From Gaiellaceae bacterium (GTDB lineage Bacteria; Actinomycetota; Thermoleophilia; Gaiellales; Gaiellaceae): a stretch of 64,000 nt of DNA. Positions 51,868 to 59,324 of the stretch are shown here, one piece after another (the stretch's first letter is position 1; each line of letters starts with the position of its first letter). The notes below the pieces were generated by a model that saw only the letters and a program-made list of their open reading frames with translations, ran no database searches and was not told the origin of the DNA. Made by a program: the position numbers and the translations under genes. Location: assembly GCA_026002995.1 (NCBI GenBank), contig BPGK01000001.1:1612001-1676000 (forward strand). Direction: 5' to 3'.

Positions 51868-52670
51868 GTCCGCGCGGTGACCTCGTCCTCGATCGCGCCC
51901 GTGTACTTGCGGTACTCGAGCGTGTCCAGGGAGAAGCTCGCCAGCCGTACCTGGCCGTGGAAGGGGTGACGCCGCCAGATGTCCACAGTCCGGTCGGCGA
52001 CCTCGATCACGTTGTAACAGGGCCGTGTGTTGCCGCGGAGGCGCAGCGAGGAGACCGTGCCGGCGTTCACGACGAAGAGGTCCTCGAGTCGCCACACGTA
52101 GGGGACGTGCTTGTGCCCGGAGAGGACGAGTCGAACACCTGCGCGCTGGAGGCACTCGATAGCGTCGCCGGCGTCGTAGACGACGTTGCGCTCGCGGCCG
52201 GTACCGGGCACCGGCAGGAGGTGGTGGTGGAGGACGAAGATGCGCAGGTCGGCCGGCTCCTCCGCGAACTGCTCCTCGATCCAGCGGTAGCGCCCACGCC
52301 CGATCTGTCCGTGGTCGAGGTCGGGCTCGCTCGAGTCGATTGCGACGATCGCGCAACCGCCCTTCCGGAGGACCGAGTTGCGGTCGCCGAAGAGCTCCTC
52401 GAAGTGGACGTAGCCGACGTTCCGCGAGTCGTGGTTCCCGGGGACGACCACGATCGAGTCGCACTGGATCCGGTCGAGGTACTCGCGCGCGGTCAGGTAC
52501 TCGTGCCGGAATCCGAACGTCGTCAGATCGCCCGAGCAGACGACGACGTCGGGCTCGAGCTCGTTGATCTCGCCGATCGCGCGCTCGAGCAGGCTCGCCT
52601 CGAAGTACGGGCCGCCGCAGTGGAGGTCGGAGATCTGCGCGATCCGAAAGACGCCGTTCGACGCGGCCAC
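51864..52670 (-). CDS. Calcineurin-like metallophosphoesterase
   Basis: 268 aa. All five metal motifs are visible: DLH in AQISDLHCGGP, GD in VVCSGDLTTFG, GNHD in VVPGNHDSRN, HHH in FVLHHHLLPVP and GHKH in LVLSGHKHVPY. First gene of the operon with the cyclic-diphosphoglycerate enzymes, so it may hydrolyse that compound or a phosphoglycerate; the family alone does not tell. TAGACT lies 6 nt before the GTG. Confidence 0.9.
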   Translation of the reverse strand: MAASNGVFRIAQISDLHCGGPYFEASLLERAIGEINELEPDVVVCSGDLTTFGFRHEYLTAREYLDRIQCDSIVVVPGNHDSRNVGYVHFEELFGDRNSVLRKGGCAIVAIDSSEPDLDHGQIGRGRYRWIEEQFAEEPADLRIFVLHHHLLPVPGTGRERNVVYDAGDAIECLQRAGVRLVLSGHKHVPYVWRLEDLFVVNAGTVSSLRLRGNTRPCYNVIEVADRTVDIWRRHPFHGQVRLASFSLDTLEYRKYTGAIEDEVTART

Positions 52671-52676
52671 GCCGAC

Positions 52677-52682
52677 AGTCTA
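52677..52682 (-). promoter_or_regulatory. Leaderless -10 of the cyclic-diphosphoglycerate operon
   Basis: TAGACT lies 6 nt before the GTG at 52670. Confidence 0.5.
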
Positions 52683-52711
52683 GAGGCGTCATCGCCGTCC
52701 GAGCCTGCTGC

Positions 52712-52717
52712 TACCGT
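52712..52717 (+). promoter_or_regulatory. Leaderless -10 of the nuclease-like gene
   Basis: TACCGT lies 7 nt before the GTG at 52725, which supports that start over the in-frame GTG at 52716. Confidence 0.4.
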
Positions 52718-52724
52718 GGCGCCG

Positions 52725-53093
52725 GTGCGGGTCGAAAGCCCCGTTTTCCAGGCATATCGTGGATCCGAGCCCCCGCGCTTCGTCAACCGAAGCGAGCTCG
52801 AGTGCGCGAAGATCCTCGACTTCTACGGGATCCCCTGGGAGTACGAGCCACGCTCGTTCGTCCTCGAGCGCGACGAGGACGGGCGCGTGGTGAGCGCGTT
52901 CACGCCCGACTTCTACCTCCCCGAGCAGGATCTCTACATCGAGGTCACCGTGATGAAGCAGTCGCTCGTGACCCGCAAGAACCGGAAGATCCGAGAGGTG
53001 CAGCGCCTCTACCCGGACGTTCGGGTGAAGCTCTTCAACCGGCGGGACATCGAGCGGCTCGCCCAGCGGCTCCGTCTCCGGCTCGCCTCGTAG
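52725..53093 (+). CDS. PD-(D/E)XK-like nuclease-fold protein
   Basis: 122 aa. SELECAKILDFYGIPWEYEP is followed by FTPDFYLPEQDLYIEVTVMK (Asp and Glu near residues 67 and 77), a pattern like small PD-(D/E)XK nucleases, and then a basic KNRKIREVQRLYPDVRV stretch. The final Lys of the motif is not certain (EVT in place of ExK). It sits 2 bp upstream of Hpt and is probably co-transcribed. Function unknown. Confidence 0.6.
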   Translation: MRVESPVFQAYRGSEPPRFVNRSELECAKILDFYGIPWEYEPRSFVLERDEDGRVVSAFTPDFYLPEQDLYIEVTVMKQSLVTRKNRKIREVQRLYPDVRVKLFNRRDIERLAQRLRLRLAS

Positions 53094-53095
53094 CT

Positions 53096-53671
53096 GTGGA
53101 TCGACACGCGACGTCCTCGGAGTACGGCGAGGTCGGTGAGGTCTACCTCTCGCGCGCGGAGATCGCCGCCCGCGTCGCGGAGCTCGGCGCCGAGCTCGCT
53201 GCCGACTACGAGGGGCTCGACCCGCTCCTCGTTGCGCCTCTCAAGTCGAGCGTCGTCTTCCTCGCCGACCTGAGCCGGGCGCTCCGGATCCCGCACGCGT
53301 TCGACGTCATCGAGATCGCCCCGTACACCGGGGGCGGCGAAGGGATCCGACTCTTGAAGGACGTCGACGTGCCGCTCGCCGGCCGGCACGTCCTCGTCGT
53401 CGAGGATGTCGTGGACACCGGCCTCACGCTCCACTTCCTGCGGCGGACGTTCGCGGTCCGGGAGCCGGCGAGCCTCGCCGCCGTGACGCTCCTCGACCGC
53501 CCGTACCGGAGGCTCGTGGAGGACGTTCCCCTCCGCTACGTGGGATTCACGGTGCCGGACGAGCTCTTCGCCGGGTACGGCCTCGGGCTCGACGAGCGGT
53601 GGCGGTCGTTCCCCGATCTCCGGCTCGTGCGCGGGAACTCCCTGCCCGACGCCGTCGGCGAAGCGGCGTAA
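53096..53671 (+). CDS. hpt: Hypoxanthine phosphoribosyltransferase
   Basis: 191 aa. PRPP-binding loop VLVVEDVVDTGLTLHFLRR near residue 100, the flexible-loop/base region VAPLKSSVVFLADLSRAL near 48, and YVGFTVPDELFAGYGLGLDERWR at the hood. It salvages hypoxanthine and guanine. GTG start 2 bp after the upstream stop. It converges with the M23 gene, with 8 bp between stops. Confidence 0.93.
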   Translation: MDRHATSSEYGEVGEVYLSRAEIAARVAELGAELAADYEGLDPLLVAPLKSSVVFLADLSRALRIPHAFDVIEIAPYTGGGEGIRLLKDVDVPLAGRHVLVVEDVVDTGLTLHFLRRTFAVREPASLAAVTLLDRPYRRLVEDVPLRYVGFTVPDELFAGYGLGLDERWRSFPDLRLVRGNSLPDAVGEAA

Positions 53672-53679
53672 GGCTCGGC

Positions 53680-54894
53680 TCAGAGGTAGAGGAGCGGATC
53701 GACCGCAGCGCCGTTGATCCGCACCTCGAAGTGCAGGTGCGGCCCGGAGGAGTTCCCGGTCGAGCCGACGAGCGCGATAACCTCGCCCTGGGCGACCCGC
53801 TGCCCCTGGCGCGCGATGAGGGCGGAGGCGTGCGCGTAGACGGTCGAGAGGCCCCCTCCGTGATCGATGATGACCGCGTTCCCGTAGCCGCCTCGCCACC
53901 CCGACCAGATCACGGTCCCGGCTGCGGCGGCGCGGATCGGCGTGCCCGTCGAGGCGGAGATGTCGATCCCCTCGTGCATGCGTCCCCACCGCATACCGAA
54001 ACCGCTCACGACGACCCCGCTCACGGGCCAGACGAACCCCGTGGCGGACGGGGCGGACCCCGTCGAGCCCGCCGAGCCAGCGTCCGACGAGCCCGCCGAC
54101 GACCCTGCCTGCGCAGCGCGGATCGCCTCCGCCAGGGCAGCGCTCTCGGCAGCGAGCGCCTCGACCTCCGCCAGGTACTCCTCCCGGGAGTGGCGCGCGT
54201 CCGCGAGCGCCTGCTGCTTGAGGCTCTGCGCCGCGGCGAGCGTGTCGCGGCTCGCGGCGAGCCGGTCGCGCACCGTCCGCGCCTCGGCCGTCCGTGCTGC
54301 GATGACGGACACCGTCGCCGCCTGCAGCACCCGCGTGCGCTTCGTCGCCTCGCGCTCCTTCGCCGCGCGAGCTCGCGCGGCCTCGACCTGCGCTGCGATG
54401 CGCTTGTCCTGGAGGCCGATGCGCTTCATGAGGTCGAACGTATCGACGAGCTCGTCGAAGCTCGACGCCTCGACGAGGAACGAGAGGAGATCCGGCGTCT
54501 CCTCGATGTAGATCTGACGGACGCGCCGCTCGAGGATCGACACCGCGCGCCGGTGCTCCGCCTCGAGCCGCTCGAGCCTCCGGGTCTGCTCGGCGAGGAG
54601 GGACGTGAGCTCGTCGAGCCGGCTCCGCTCGGCGGCGAGCTGTCCCTCGAGCGCGGAGAGGCGCCCCTGCGCCTCGTCGACCGCGGACTGGGCCTCGCGA
54701 AGCTCGGCTGCGACAGCAGAGAGCTGCGAGGTGAGGACGCCTTCCTGCTCCTTCGCCTTCGCGATCGCCGCCTGGAGCAAGGCGATGCGCTTGTCCACCG
54801 CGGCCTTCTCCTCCTCTGGGCTCTGGGCGGCCGCCGGCGCCGCCAGCGAGAGCACGAGCGCGAGCGCGCCGACGATCGGAGCTCGGCGTCCCAT
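53680..54894 (-). CDS. Murein hydrolase activator / M23 peptidase, EnvC-like
   Basis: 404 aa. Signal peptide (residues 1-23), long coiled coil (about 25-265), a Ser/Gly linker, and a C-terminal M23/LytM domain with the zinc motifs HEGIDISA near 310 and HLHFEVRING near 383. Both zinc ligand sets are complete, so it may be catalytic rather than only an activator. By family it works on septal peptidoglycan. Its ATG overlaps the CcmI-like stop by one base. Confidence 0.9.
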   Translation of the reverse strand: MGRRAPIVGALALVLSLAAPAAAQSPEEEKAAVDKRIALLQAAIAKAKEQEGVLTSQLSAVAAELREAQSAVDEAQGRLSALEGQLAAERSRLDELTSLLAEQTRRLERLEAEHRRAVSILERRVRQIYIEETPDLLSFLVEASSFDELVDTFDLMKRIGLQDKRIAAQVEAARARAAKEREATKRTRVLQAATVSVIAARTAEARTVRDRLAASRDTLAAAQSLKQQALADARHSREEYLAEVEALAAESAALAEAIRAAQAGSSAGSSDAGSAGSTGSAPSATGFVWPVSGVVVSGFGMRWGRMHEGIDISASTGTPIRAAAAGTVIWSGWRGGYGNAVIIDHGGGLSTVYAHASALIARQGQRVAQGEVIALVGSTGNSSGPHLHFEVRINGAAVDPLLYL

Positions 54895-55253
54895 CAGGTG
54901 GAGGTTCGCGCGCGCACCGGCTGTCCCTCCTCCTCGGGCGGACGAGGCACGTCCTCGGTCGTGATCTCCTCGAGCGCCTGGAGCGCGCTCGCAACGTCGC
55001 GGCGCAACGGGCCCACGAGGGAACGATAGTCCTCATCGGTCAACGCGCCAGTGCGATGGTCGAACTCGACCTCCTTGAGCGCGGCGAGCGCCCGGTCGCG
55101 GCGCTCGAGGAGCTCGAGCCGCCTGCGTTCCCGCTCGTCGAGCTCGACGAGGGCGTCCGACTCCGGCTCGGGCTCGCGCAGGAACGGGAGCGCGACGTAC
55201 ACCACCACCGCGACGGCGAGGAAGACTGCGATCGCGAGCGCAACCGCCGTCAC
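54894..55253 (-). CDS. CcmI-like membrane protein
   Basis: 119 aa. One TM helix (about 4-26, VALAIAVFLAVAVVVYVALPFL), an acidic segment, then a helical domain ERRRLELLERRDRALAALKE and EFDHRTGALTDEDYRSLVG, the pattern of the CcmI/CcmH N-terminal region. In the Ccm pathway it would help deliver apocytochrome. The GTG overlaps the ccmF stop by 4 nt. No TPR half follows. Confidence 0.7.
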   Translation of the reverse strand: MTAVALAIAVFLAVAVVVYVALPFLREPEPESDALVELDERERRRLELLERRDRALAALKEVEFDHRTGALTDEDYRSLVGPLRRDVASALQALEEITTEDVPRPPEEEGQPVRARTST

Positions 55254-57244
55254 CGCGCCGCGGGAACGCCGATCTCGTAGGCGCGCGCGGCGAGACGCCT
55301 CTGCTCGCGAGCGTCCGGCCAGAGGGCGATGACCGACCCGAGGACGAAGACGCCTCCCGCGATCCAGATCAGGTTCACGAGCGGCTTGACGAAGACGCGG
55401 AACTGGACGGATCCGTCGGGATCGATCTGCTCCGCGATCACGAACAGGTCCTCCCCGGTCAGGGGGTCGCTCCGAATGCCGACCTCGTTCGAGACCTGCG
55501 CCTCCACCGTGTACGCGTTCTTCCCGGCCTCGAGCGTGCCGAGCTCGCGCCCGCCGCGCTGGACGTCGAGAACGGCGCGCTGCTCGGTCGCGTTCTGCGT
55601 CTGGCGCTCCTCGAGCGAGCGGTAGGTGAGCGTGTACGCGCCGATCGTCATGGACTCCCCCGGCGCGAGCCGAGCCTCGGCGACGGAGTCGAACGCGCTC
55701 GACCCGGCGATCCCGATCGCGAGCAGGACGATCGCAGCGTGGACGACGTAGCCTCCATACCGGCGACGGTTCCGCGCGACGAGAGACGCGAACGCGCCGG
55801 GCCAGCTCGTCGCACCGAGGGCCTTGCGCGCACGGGTCCCGCGGACGAACTCGAGGACGATGGTCGTCGCCACGAACGCCGAGAAGGTGTACGCGACGAG
55901 ACCCGGGATGGACGAGCCCGCACCGAGGGCGAGGAGGATCACGCCCGAGGCGAGAGCGACGAGCGTCGGCCAGCGGAAGGTCGTGACGAGGCTCCGAAGC
56001 GACGCGCGTCGCCAGGCGACGAGGGGCCCGATCCCCATCAAGAGCAGGAGCGGCAGGCCGAAGACGCGGAGGAAGAAGTCGTAGTACTCCCGCCCGAGCA
56101 CGACCGCCTCGCCGCGGAGCGCCTCCGAGACGAGCGGGTAGACGACGCCCCAGAGGATCGTCAGGCAGAGAGCGAGGAGGAGGAGGTTGTTGTAGAGGAA
56201 CGCTGCCTCCCGCGAGACGACGGACTCGAGCTTCGTCGGCGAGCGGAGCAGGGGCAGCCTCCAGAAGACGAGCGCGAGGGAGACGGCGACGACGAGCACG
56301 ATGAACCCGAGGAACCAGGGCCCGATCGCGCCCTGCGTGAACGAGTGGATCGAGTTCACGACTCCCGAGCGGGTGAGGAAGGTCCCGAACAACGAGAGAG
56401 AGAAGGCGAGGATGACGAGGAGGACGTTCCAGATGCGGAGCATTCCTCGCTTCTCCTGGATCATCACCGAGTGGAGGAACGCAGTCGCGGCGAGCCAGGG
56501 CATGAGCGCCGCGTTCTCGACCGGGTCCCAGGCGTAGTAGCCGCCCCAGCCCACCTCGACGTACGCCCAGTGCGCGCCGAGGAGCTGGCCGACGCCGAGC
56601 GCGGCCCAGGCGAACAGCGTCCAGCGCCGAGTCGCGACGAGCCAGCGCTCGTCCGTACGACCGGAGAGGAGCGCAGCGAGCGCGAACGCGAACGGGATCG
56701 CGAGGCCCACGTAGCCGAGGTAGAGCGTCGGCGGGTGCGCGAGCATGTAGGGGTTCTGGAGGCTTGGCGTCATCCCGGCGCCGTCCGCCGGCGCGACCTG
56801 CGTCGCGAACGGCGAGGCGACCGCGACGAGGAGGAACGCGAAGAACGCGCAGATCGCACCGAGCACAGGGGTGACCCAGGCGACGAGCTCGCGCTCCCAC
56901 CTGCGCTTCGTCGCGACTGCGAAGGCGGCGAACCCGGTGAGCACGAGCAGCCAGAGGAGGAGCGAGCCCTCCTGACCACCCCAGAAGGCGGAGATCGTGT
57001 ACGGGGTCGGGAGCGCGCGGCTCGTCGTCTTCGCGACGTACGTGAACGAGAAGTCGTTCCGGAGCAGCGCGACGAGGAGGACGACGGACGCGACCAGGGT
57101 CGTGCCGAACGCAGCGACGAGCGCGTTCTGCGCCGACTGTGCGAGGCGCCGCTTTCCCTGCGCGGCTGCCGCCCAGCCCGCGCCGAGCGCGTACAACGAC
57201 AGGCCGAAGGTGACGAGGAGGGCTGCGCTACCCAGCTCGGGCAT
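55250..57244 (-). CDS. ccmF: Cytochrome c heme lyase subunit CcmF
   Basis: 664 aa with about 15 TM helices. It attaches heme to apocytochrome c. Family marks: FSFTYVAKTTSRALPTPYTISAFWGGQEGSLLLW (about 70-103, quoted for extent), the WWD-like loop region GYYAWDPVENAALMPWL with SVMIQEKRGMLRIWN, and the periplasmic beta-rich domain GESMTIGAYTLTYRSLEER. Upstream ccmE and downstream CcmI-like genes form the same operon. ABC subunits CcmA and CcmB are not in the window. Confidence 0.94.
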   Translation of the reverse strand: MPELGSAALLVTFGLSLYALGAGWAAAAQGKRRLAQSAQNALVAAFGTTLVASVVLLVALLRNDFSFTYVAKTTSRALPTPYTISAFWGGQEGSLLLWLLVLTGFAAFAVATKRRWERELVAWVTPVLGAICAFFAFLLVAVASPFATQVAPADGAGMTPSLQNPYMLAHPPTLYLGYVGLAIPFAFALAALLSGRTDERWLVATRRWTLFAWAALGVGQLLGAHWAYVEVGWGGYYAWDPVENAALMPWLAATAFLHSVMIQEKRGMLRIWNVLLVILAFSLSLFGTFLTRSGVVNSIHSFTQGAIGPWFLGFIVLVVAVSLALVFWRLPLLRSPTKLESVVSREAAFLYNNLLLLALCLTILWGVVYPLVSEALRGEAVVLGREYYDFFLRVFGLPLLLLMGIGPLVAWRRASLRSLVTTFRWPTLVALASGVILLALGAGSSIPGLVAYTFSAFVATTIVLEFVRGTRARKALGATSWPGAFASLVARNRRRYGGYVVHAAIVLLAIGIAGSSAFDSVAEARLAPGESMTIGAYTLTYRSLEERQTQNATEQRAVLDVQRGGRELGTLEAGKNAYTVEAQVSNEVGIRSDPLTGEDLFVIAEQIDPDGSVQFRVFVKPLVNLIWIAGGVFVLGSVIALWPDAREQRRLAARAYEIGVPAAR

Positions 57245-57253
57245 GCGTGCGAC

Positions 57254-57664
57254 CTACGAGCGGACGTCGCTCTCGGCGGGCGCGTACTTCGAGGGGCACT
57301 TCGTGATCATCGAGCCGGGCTCGGCCACGAAGACGCCGTCCACGAGCCGCCCTTGCACGACGATGTGCCGCCCGACCTTGAACAGGTCGGGCACCGACCC
57401 CGTGTAGCTAACCGGGACGCGCGCTGTGGCGGGACCGTCGATGTCCTTCAGCGCGAACCGCAAGCCGCCGGCGTGGGCGTCGCCGCGGACGGGGCCGACC
57501 ACGAGCCCCGCCAGGTGCACCTTCTCCGTGCGGCCGCCGAGCTCGCTCGGCGAGATCGACGGGTTCCCGCCTCCCGCGATGGAGGTGTACAGGAGGAACA
57601 CAGCGAGGACCGCGGCCACCGAGAGGGCGATCACGAGACGGGCGGGGCTCGCCTTCCGGGCCAC
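57254..57664 (-). CDS. ccmE: Heme chaperone CcmE, Cys-type
   Basis: 136 aa. N-terminal TM helix (about 11-32), then the OB-fold: GLVVGPVRGDAHAGGLRFAL, GSVPDLFKVGRHIVVQGRL and VFVAEPGSMITKCPSKYAP. The heme-binding His of the usual HxxxY motif is Cys here (CPSKY), as in the CxxxY class known from some archaea and sulfate reducers. Start GTG at 57664 with TACACT 6 nt upstream. It ends 9 bp before the ccmF start. Confidence 0.88.
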   Translation of the reverse strand: MARKASPARLVIALSVAAVLAVFLLYTSIAGGGNPSISPSELGGRTEKVHLAGLVVGPVRGDAHAGGLRFALKDIDGPATARVPVSYTGSVPDLFKVGRHIVVQGRLVDGVFVAEPGSMITKCPSKYAPAESDVRS

Positions 57665-57670
57665 GCGGAC

Positions 57671-57676
57671 AGTGTA
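57671..57676 (-). promoter_or_regulatory. Leaderless -10 of ccmE
   Basis: TACACT lies 6 nt before the GTG at 57664. Confidence 0.5.
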
Positions 57677-57702
57677 GACGGGCGCGACGTCCCGAGAGGG
57701 CC

Positions 57703-57942
57703 CTAGGCGGCGTCGCGCTCGGGGACGCGCTCCGGCATGCGGTAGCCGTGCTCGACGCACAGCGAGCCCGGCGACTCCTCGGTCAGGGCGTCGCAGTACC
57801 CCTTGCCGTAGGCGGCGCGGATGAAGGCGGCGACGACGTCGAGGCTCCACTCCTCGACGTCCACGGCCTCACGCCAGAGGTCGGCGAGGCGGAGGTCGAT
57901 GTCGAGCTCGAGGAGCTCGATCCGGGAGGGGTCTCGGCGCAT
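57703..57942 (-). CDS. Small conserved hypothetical protein
   Basis: 79 aa, soluble. Acidic helical N terminus (RIELLELDIDLRLADLWREA) followed by VVAAFIRAAYGKGYCDALTE and LCVEHGYRMPERVP, with two cysteines. No family recognised. The ATG at 57942 has TACCCT 6 nt upstream. Confidence 0.7.
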   Translation of the reverse strand: MRRDPSRIELLELDIDLRLADLWREAVDVEEWSLDVVAAFIRAAYGKGYCDALTEESPGSLCVEHGYRMPERVPERDAA

Positions 57943-57948
57943 GACCCG

Positions 57949-57954
57949 AGGGTA
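57949..57954 (-). promoter_or_regulatory. Leaderless -10 of the 79-aa gene
   Basis: TACCCT lies 6 nt before the ATG at 57942. Confidence 0.45.
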
Positions 57955-58012
57955 CGCAGCGAGCCGGACGGACTCCGGTCGGCGCGGCCCCACGTCGCAC
58001 GTGACGGGCCGC

Positions 58013-58450
58013 TCAGGCCTCGTCGCCGCGCACCGTGAAGGGCAGCGTCCAGTCCTCGCGGCCCTGCCCGTCGATCGTCAGCCTCCACTCGTAGCGGCCG
58101 GGAGCGAGCGGCAGCGGCGTCGAGTTCACGGCGACGGGAAAGTCGAGGGGTGTGCCGGGCTTGAGCCCCGGCGGGCGACCGACTTCGAACTCGCCGCCGA
58201 AGGCGACGGGTTGCTGCTCCCCCTCCTCGGTCTCGAAGGCCACGGGGTTGCCGTCCGCGTCGAGCAGCTCGACCGAGAACGTGTGCCGGGTGTTCGCCTG
58301 GTCCCACGGAACCTGGATGAGCAGCCCGATCCCGAACGCGGACGGGTCGGGTCCCGTCTGTGACCACCCTCCTCCCACCACCGTCAGCTTGCCGTCCGAG
58401 ACGACGGCGTAGTCCGCGAGGATGAGCGTCGCCTTCACGCCGAGAGCCAA
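58013..58450 (-). CDS. Conserved hypothetical beta-rich protein
   Basis: 145 aa from TTG at 58450 or 141 from GTG at 58438; the start is not settled. ILADYAVVSDGKLTVVGGGW at the N terminus, then FGIGLLIQVPWDQANTRHTF and PGRYEWRLTIDGQ suggest a beta sandwich. It recalls DUF6941-type proteins of unknown function common in Actinobacteria; not verified. It has no signal peptide. Confidence 0.7.
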   Translation of the reverse strand: MALGVKATLILADYAVVSDGKLTVVGGGWSQTGPDPSAFGIGLLIQVPWDQANTRHTFSVELLDADGNPVAFETEEGEQQPVAFGGEFEVGRPPGLKPGTPLDFPVAVNSTPLPLAPGRYEWRLTIDGQGREDWTLPFTVRGDEA

Positions 58451-58463
58451 TCACATCCGCCAC

Positions 58464-58469
58464 TAGCAT
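58464..58469 (+). promoter_or_regulatory. Leaderless -10 of the endonuclease IV gene
   Basis: TAGCAT lies 6 nt before the GTG at 58476. Confidence 0.45.
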
Positions 58470-58475
58470 GCGGAC

Positions 58476-59324
58476 GTGGCGCCCCGGATCCGCGTCGGCC
58501 CGGCTCGCCTCCCCTCGCGCGAGTCGCCGGAGGAGGCGGTCGAGCTCCTCCTCGAGCGCGGCTACACGGCCTGCGAGATCGACTTCGAGAGCGGCTTCTG
58601 GATGGACTACCCGTTCGCGGAGCGACTCGGCGAGCTCGCGCGGGAGCACGACATCGCGCTCTCCGTCCACGCCCCGCTCTTCGGATTCATGGGCCACCTC
58701 GAGCCGAGCGGCCGGAAGTTCACCTCGGCGGTCGGGGCGCTCGACCGCAGCGCCGGAATCGCCGCCGCGAGCGGAGCGGCCCTCGTCGTCTTCCATCCGG
58801 GCTTCTTGCTCGGGCGCGAGCGGGAGGAAGCGCTCGACGCGGTCGTCGAGCAGCTCGGCCTGCTGCGCGAGCGACTCGAGCGCAAGGGACGCGCCGTTCC
58901 GTTCGGTGTGGAGGTGATGGGACGCGTACGCGACCTCGGGTCGCTCGACGACGTCGTCGAGATCTCGCGTCGCACGCGCTGGGTGCGGCCCGTGCTCGAC
59001 TTCGCACACCTGCACGCGACGAGCGACGGGGCGTTCGTCGTGGTCGACCCGTTCGTCGAGGCGCTCTCGCTCGTCGACGGAGTCCTCGAGCCGGGCGCTC
59101 CCTTCCACATCCACTTCTCGGACATCGCGTTCGCGAACCGCAACGAGACGAAGCACCTGCCCTACGGCGAGGGGACGCTGCGCGCCGAGCCGCTGCGCGA
59201 GGCGCTCGCGCGCTTCGAGCGTCCCGCGACGGTCATCTCCGAGTCCCCGGACGAAGCGTCTTCTCAGGCGATTCGCGCGGTGCTCGAGGCGAGCGCCGCG
59301 AGCTCGTCGAGCCGCGCGACGTAG
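58476..59324 (+). CDS. Endonuclease IV-like (AP endonuclease family 2) protein
   Basis: 282 aa TIM barrel. Metal ligands in order: HAPLFGF (His near 67), VVFHPGFLLGRER (His near 109), VEVMG (Glu near 147), DFAHLHA (Asp and His near 178-181), HIHFSD (His-x-His near 212) and a final Glu in ISESPDE near 259. It would nick DNA at abasic sites; sugar isomerases of the same fold are the alternative. GTG start is leaderless. Its last 61 bp overlap the 3' end of the opposite-strand cyclase gene. Confidence 0.8.
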   Translation: MAPRIRVGPARLPSRESPEEAVELLLERGYTACEIDFESGFWMDYPFAERLGELAREHDIALSVHAPLFGFMGHLEPSGRKFTSAVGALDRSAGIAAASGAALVVFHPGFLLGREREEALDAVVEQLGLLRERLERKGRAVPFGVEVMGRVRDLGSLDDVVEISRRTRWVRPVLDFAHLHATSDGAFVVVDPFVEALSLVDGVLEPGAPFHIHFSDIAFANRNETKHLPYGEGTLRAEPLREALARFERPATVISESPDEASSQAIRAVLEASAASSSSRAT

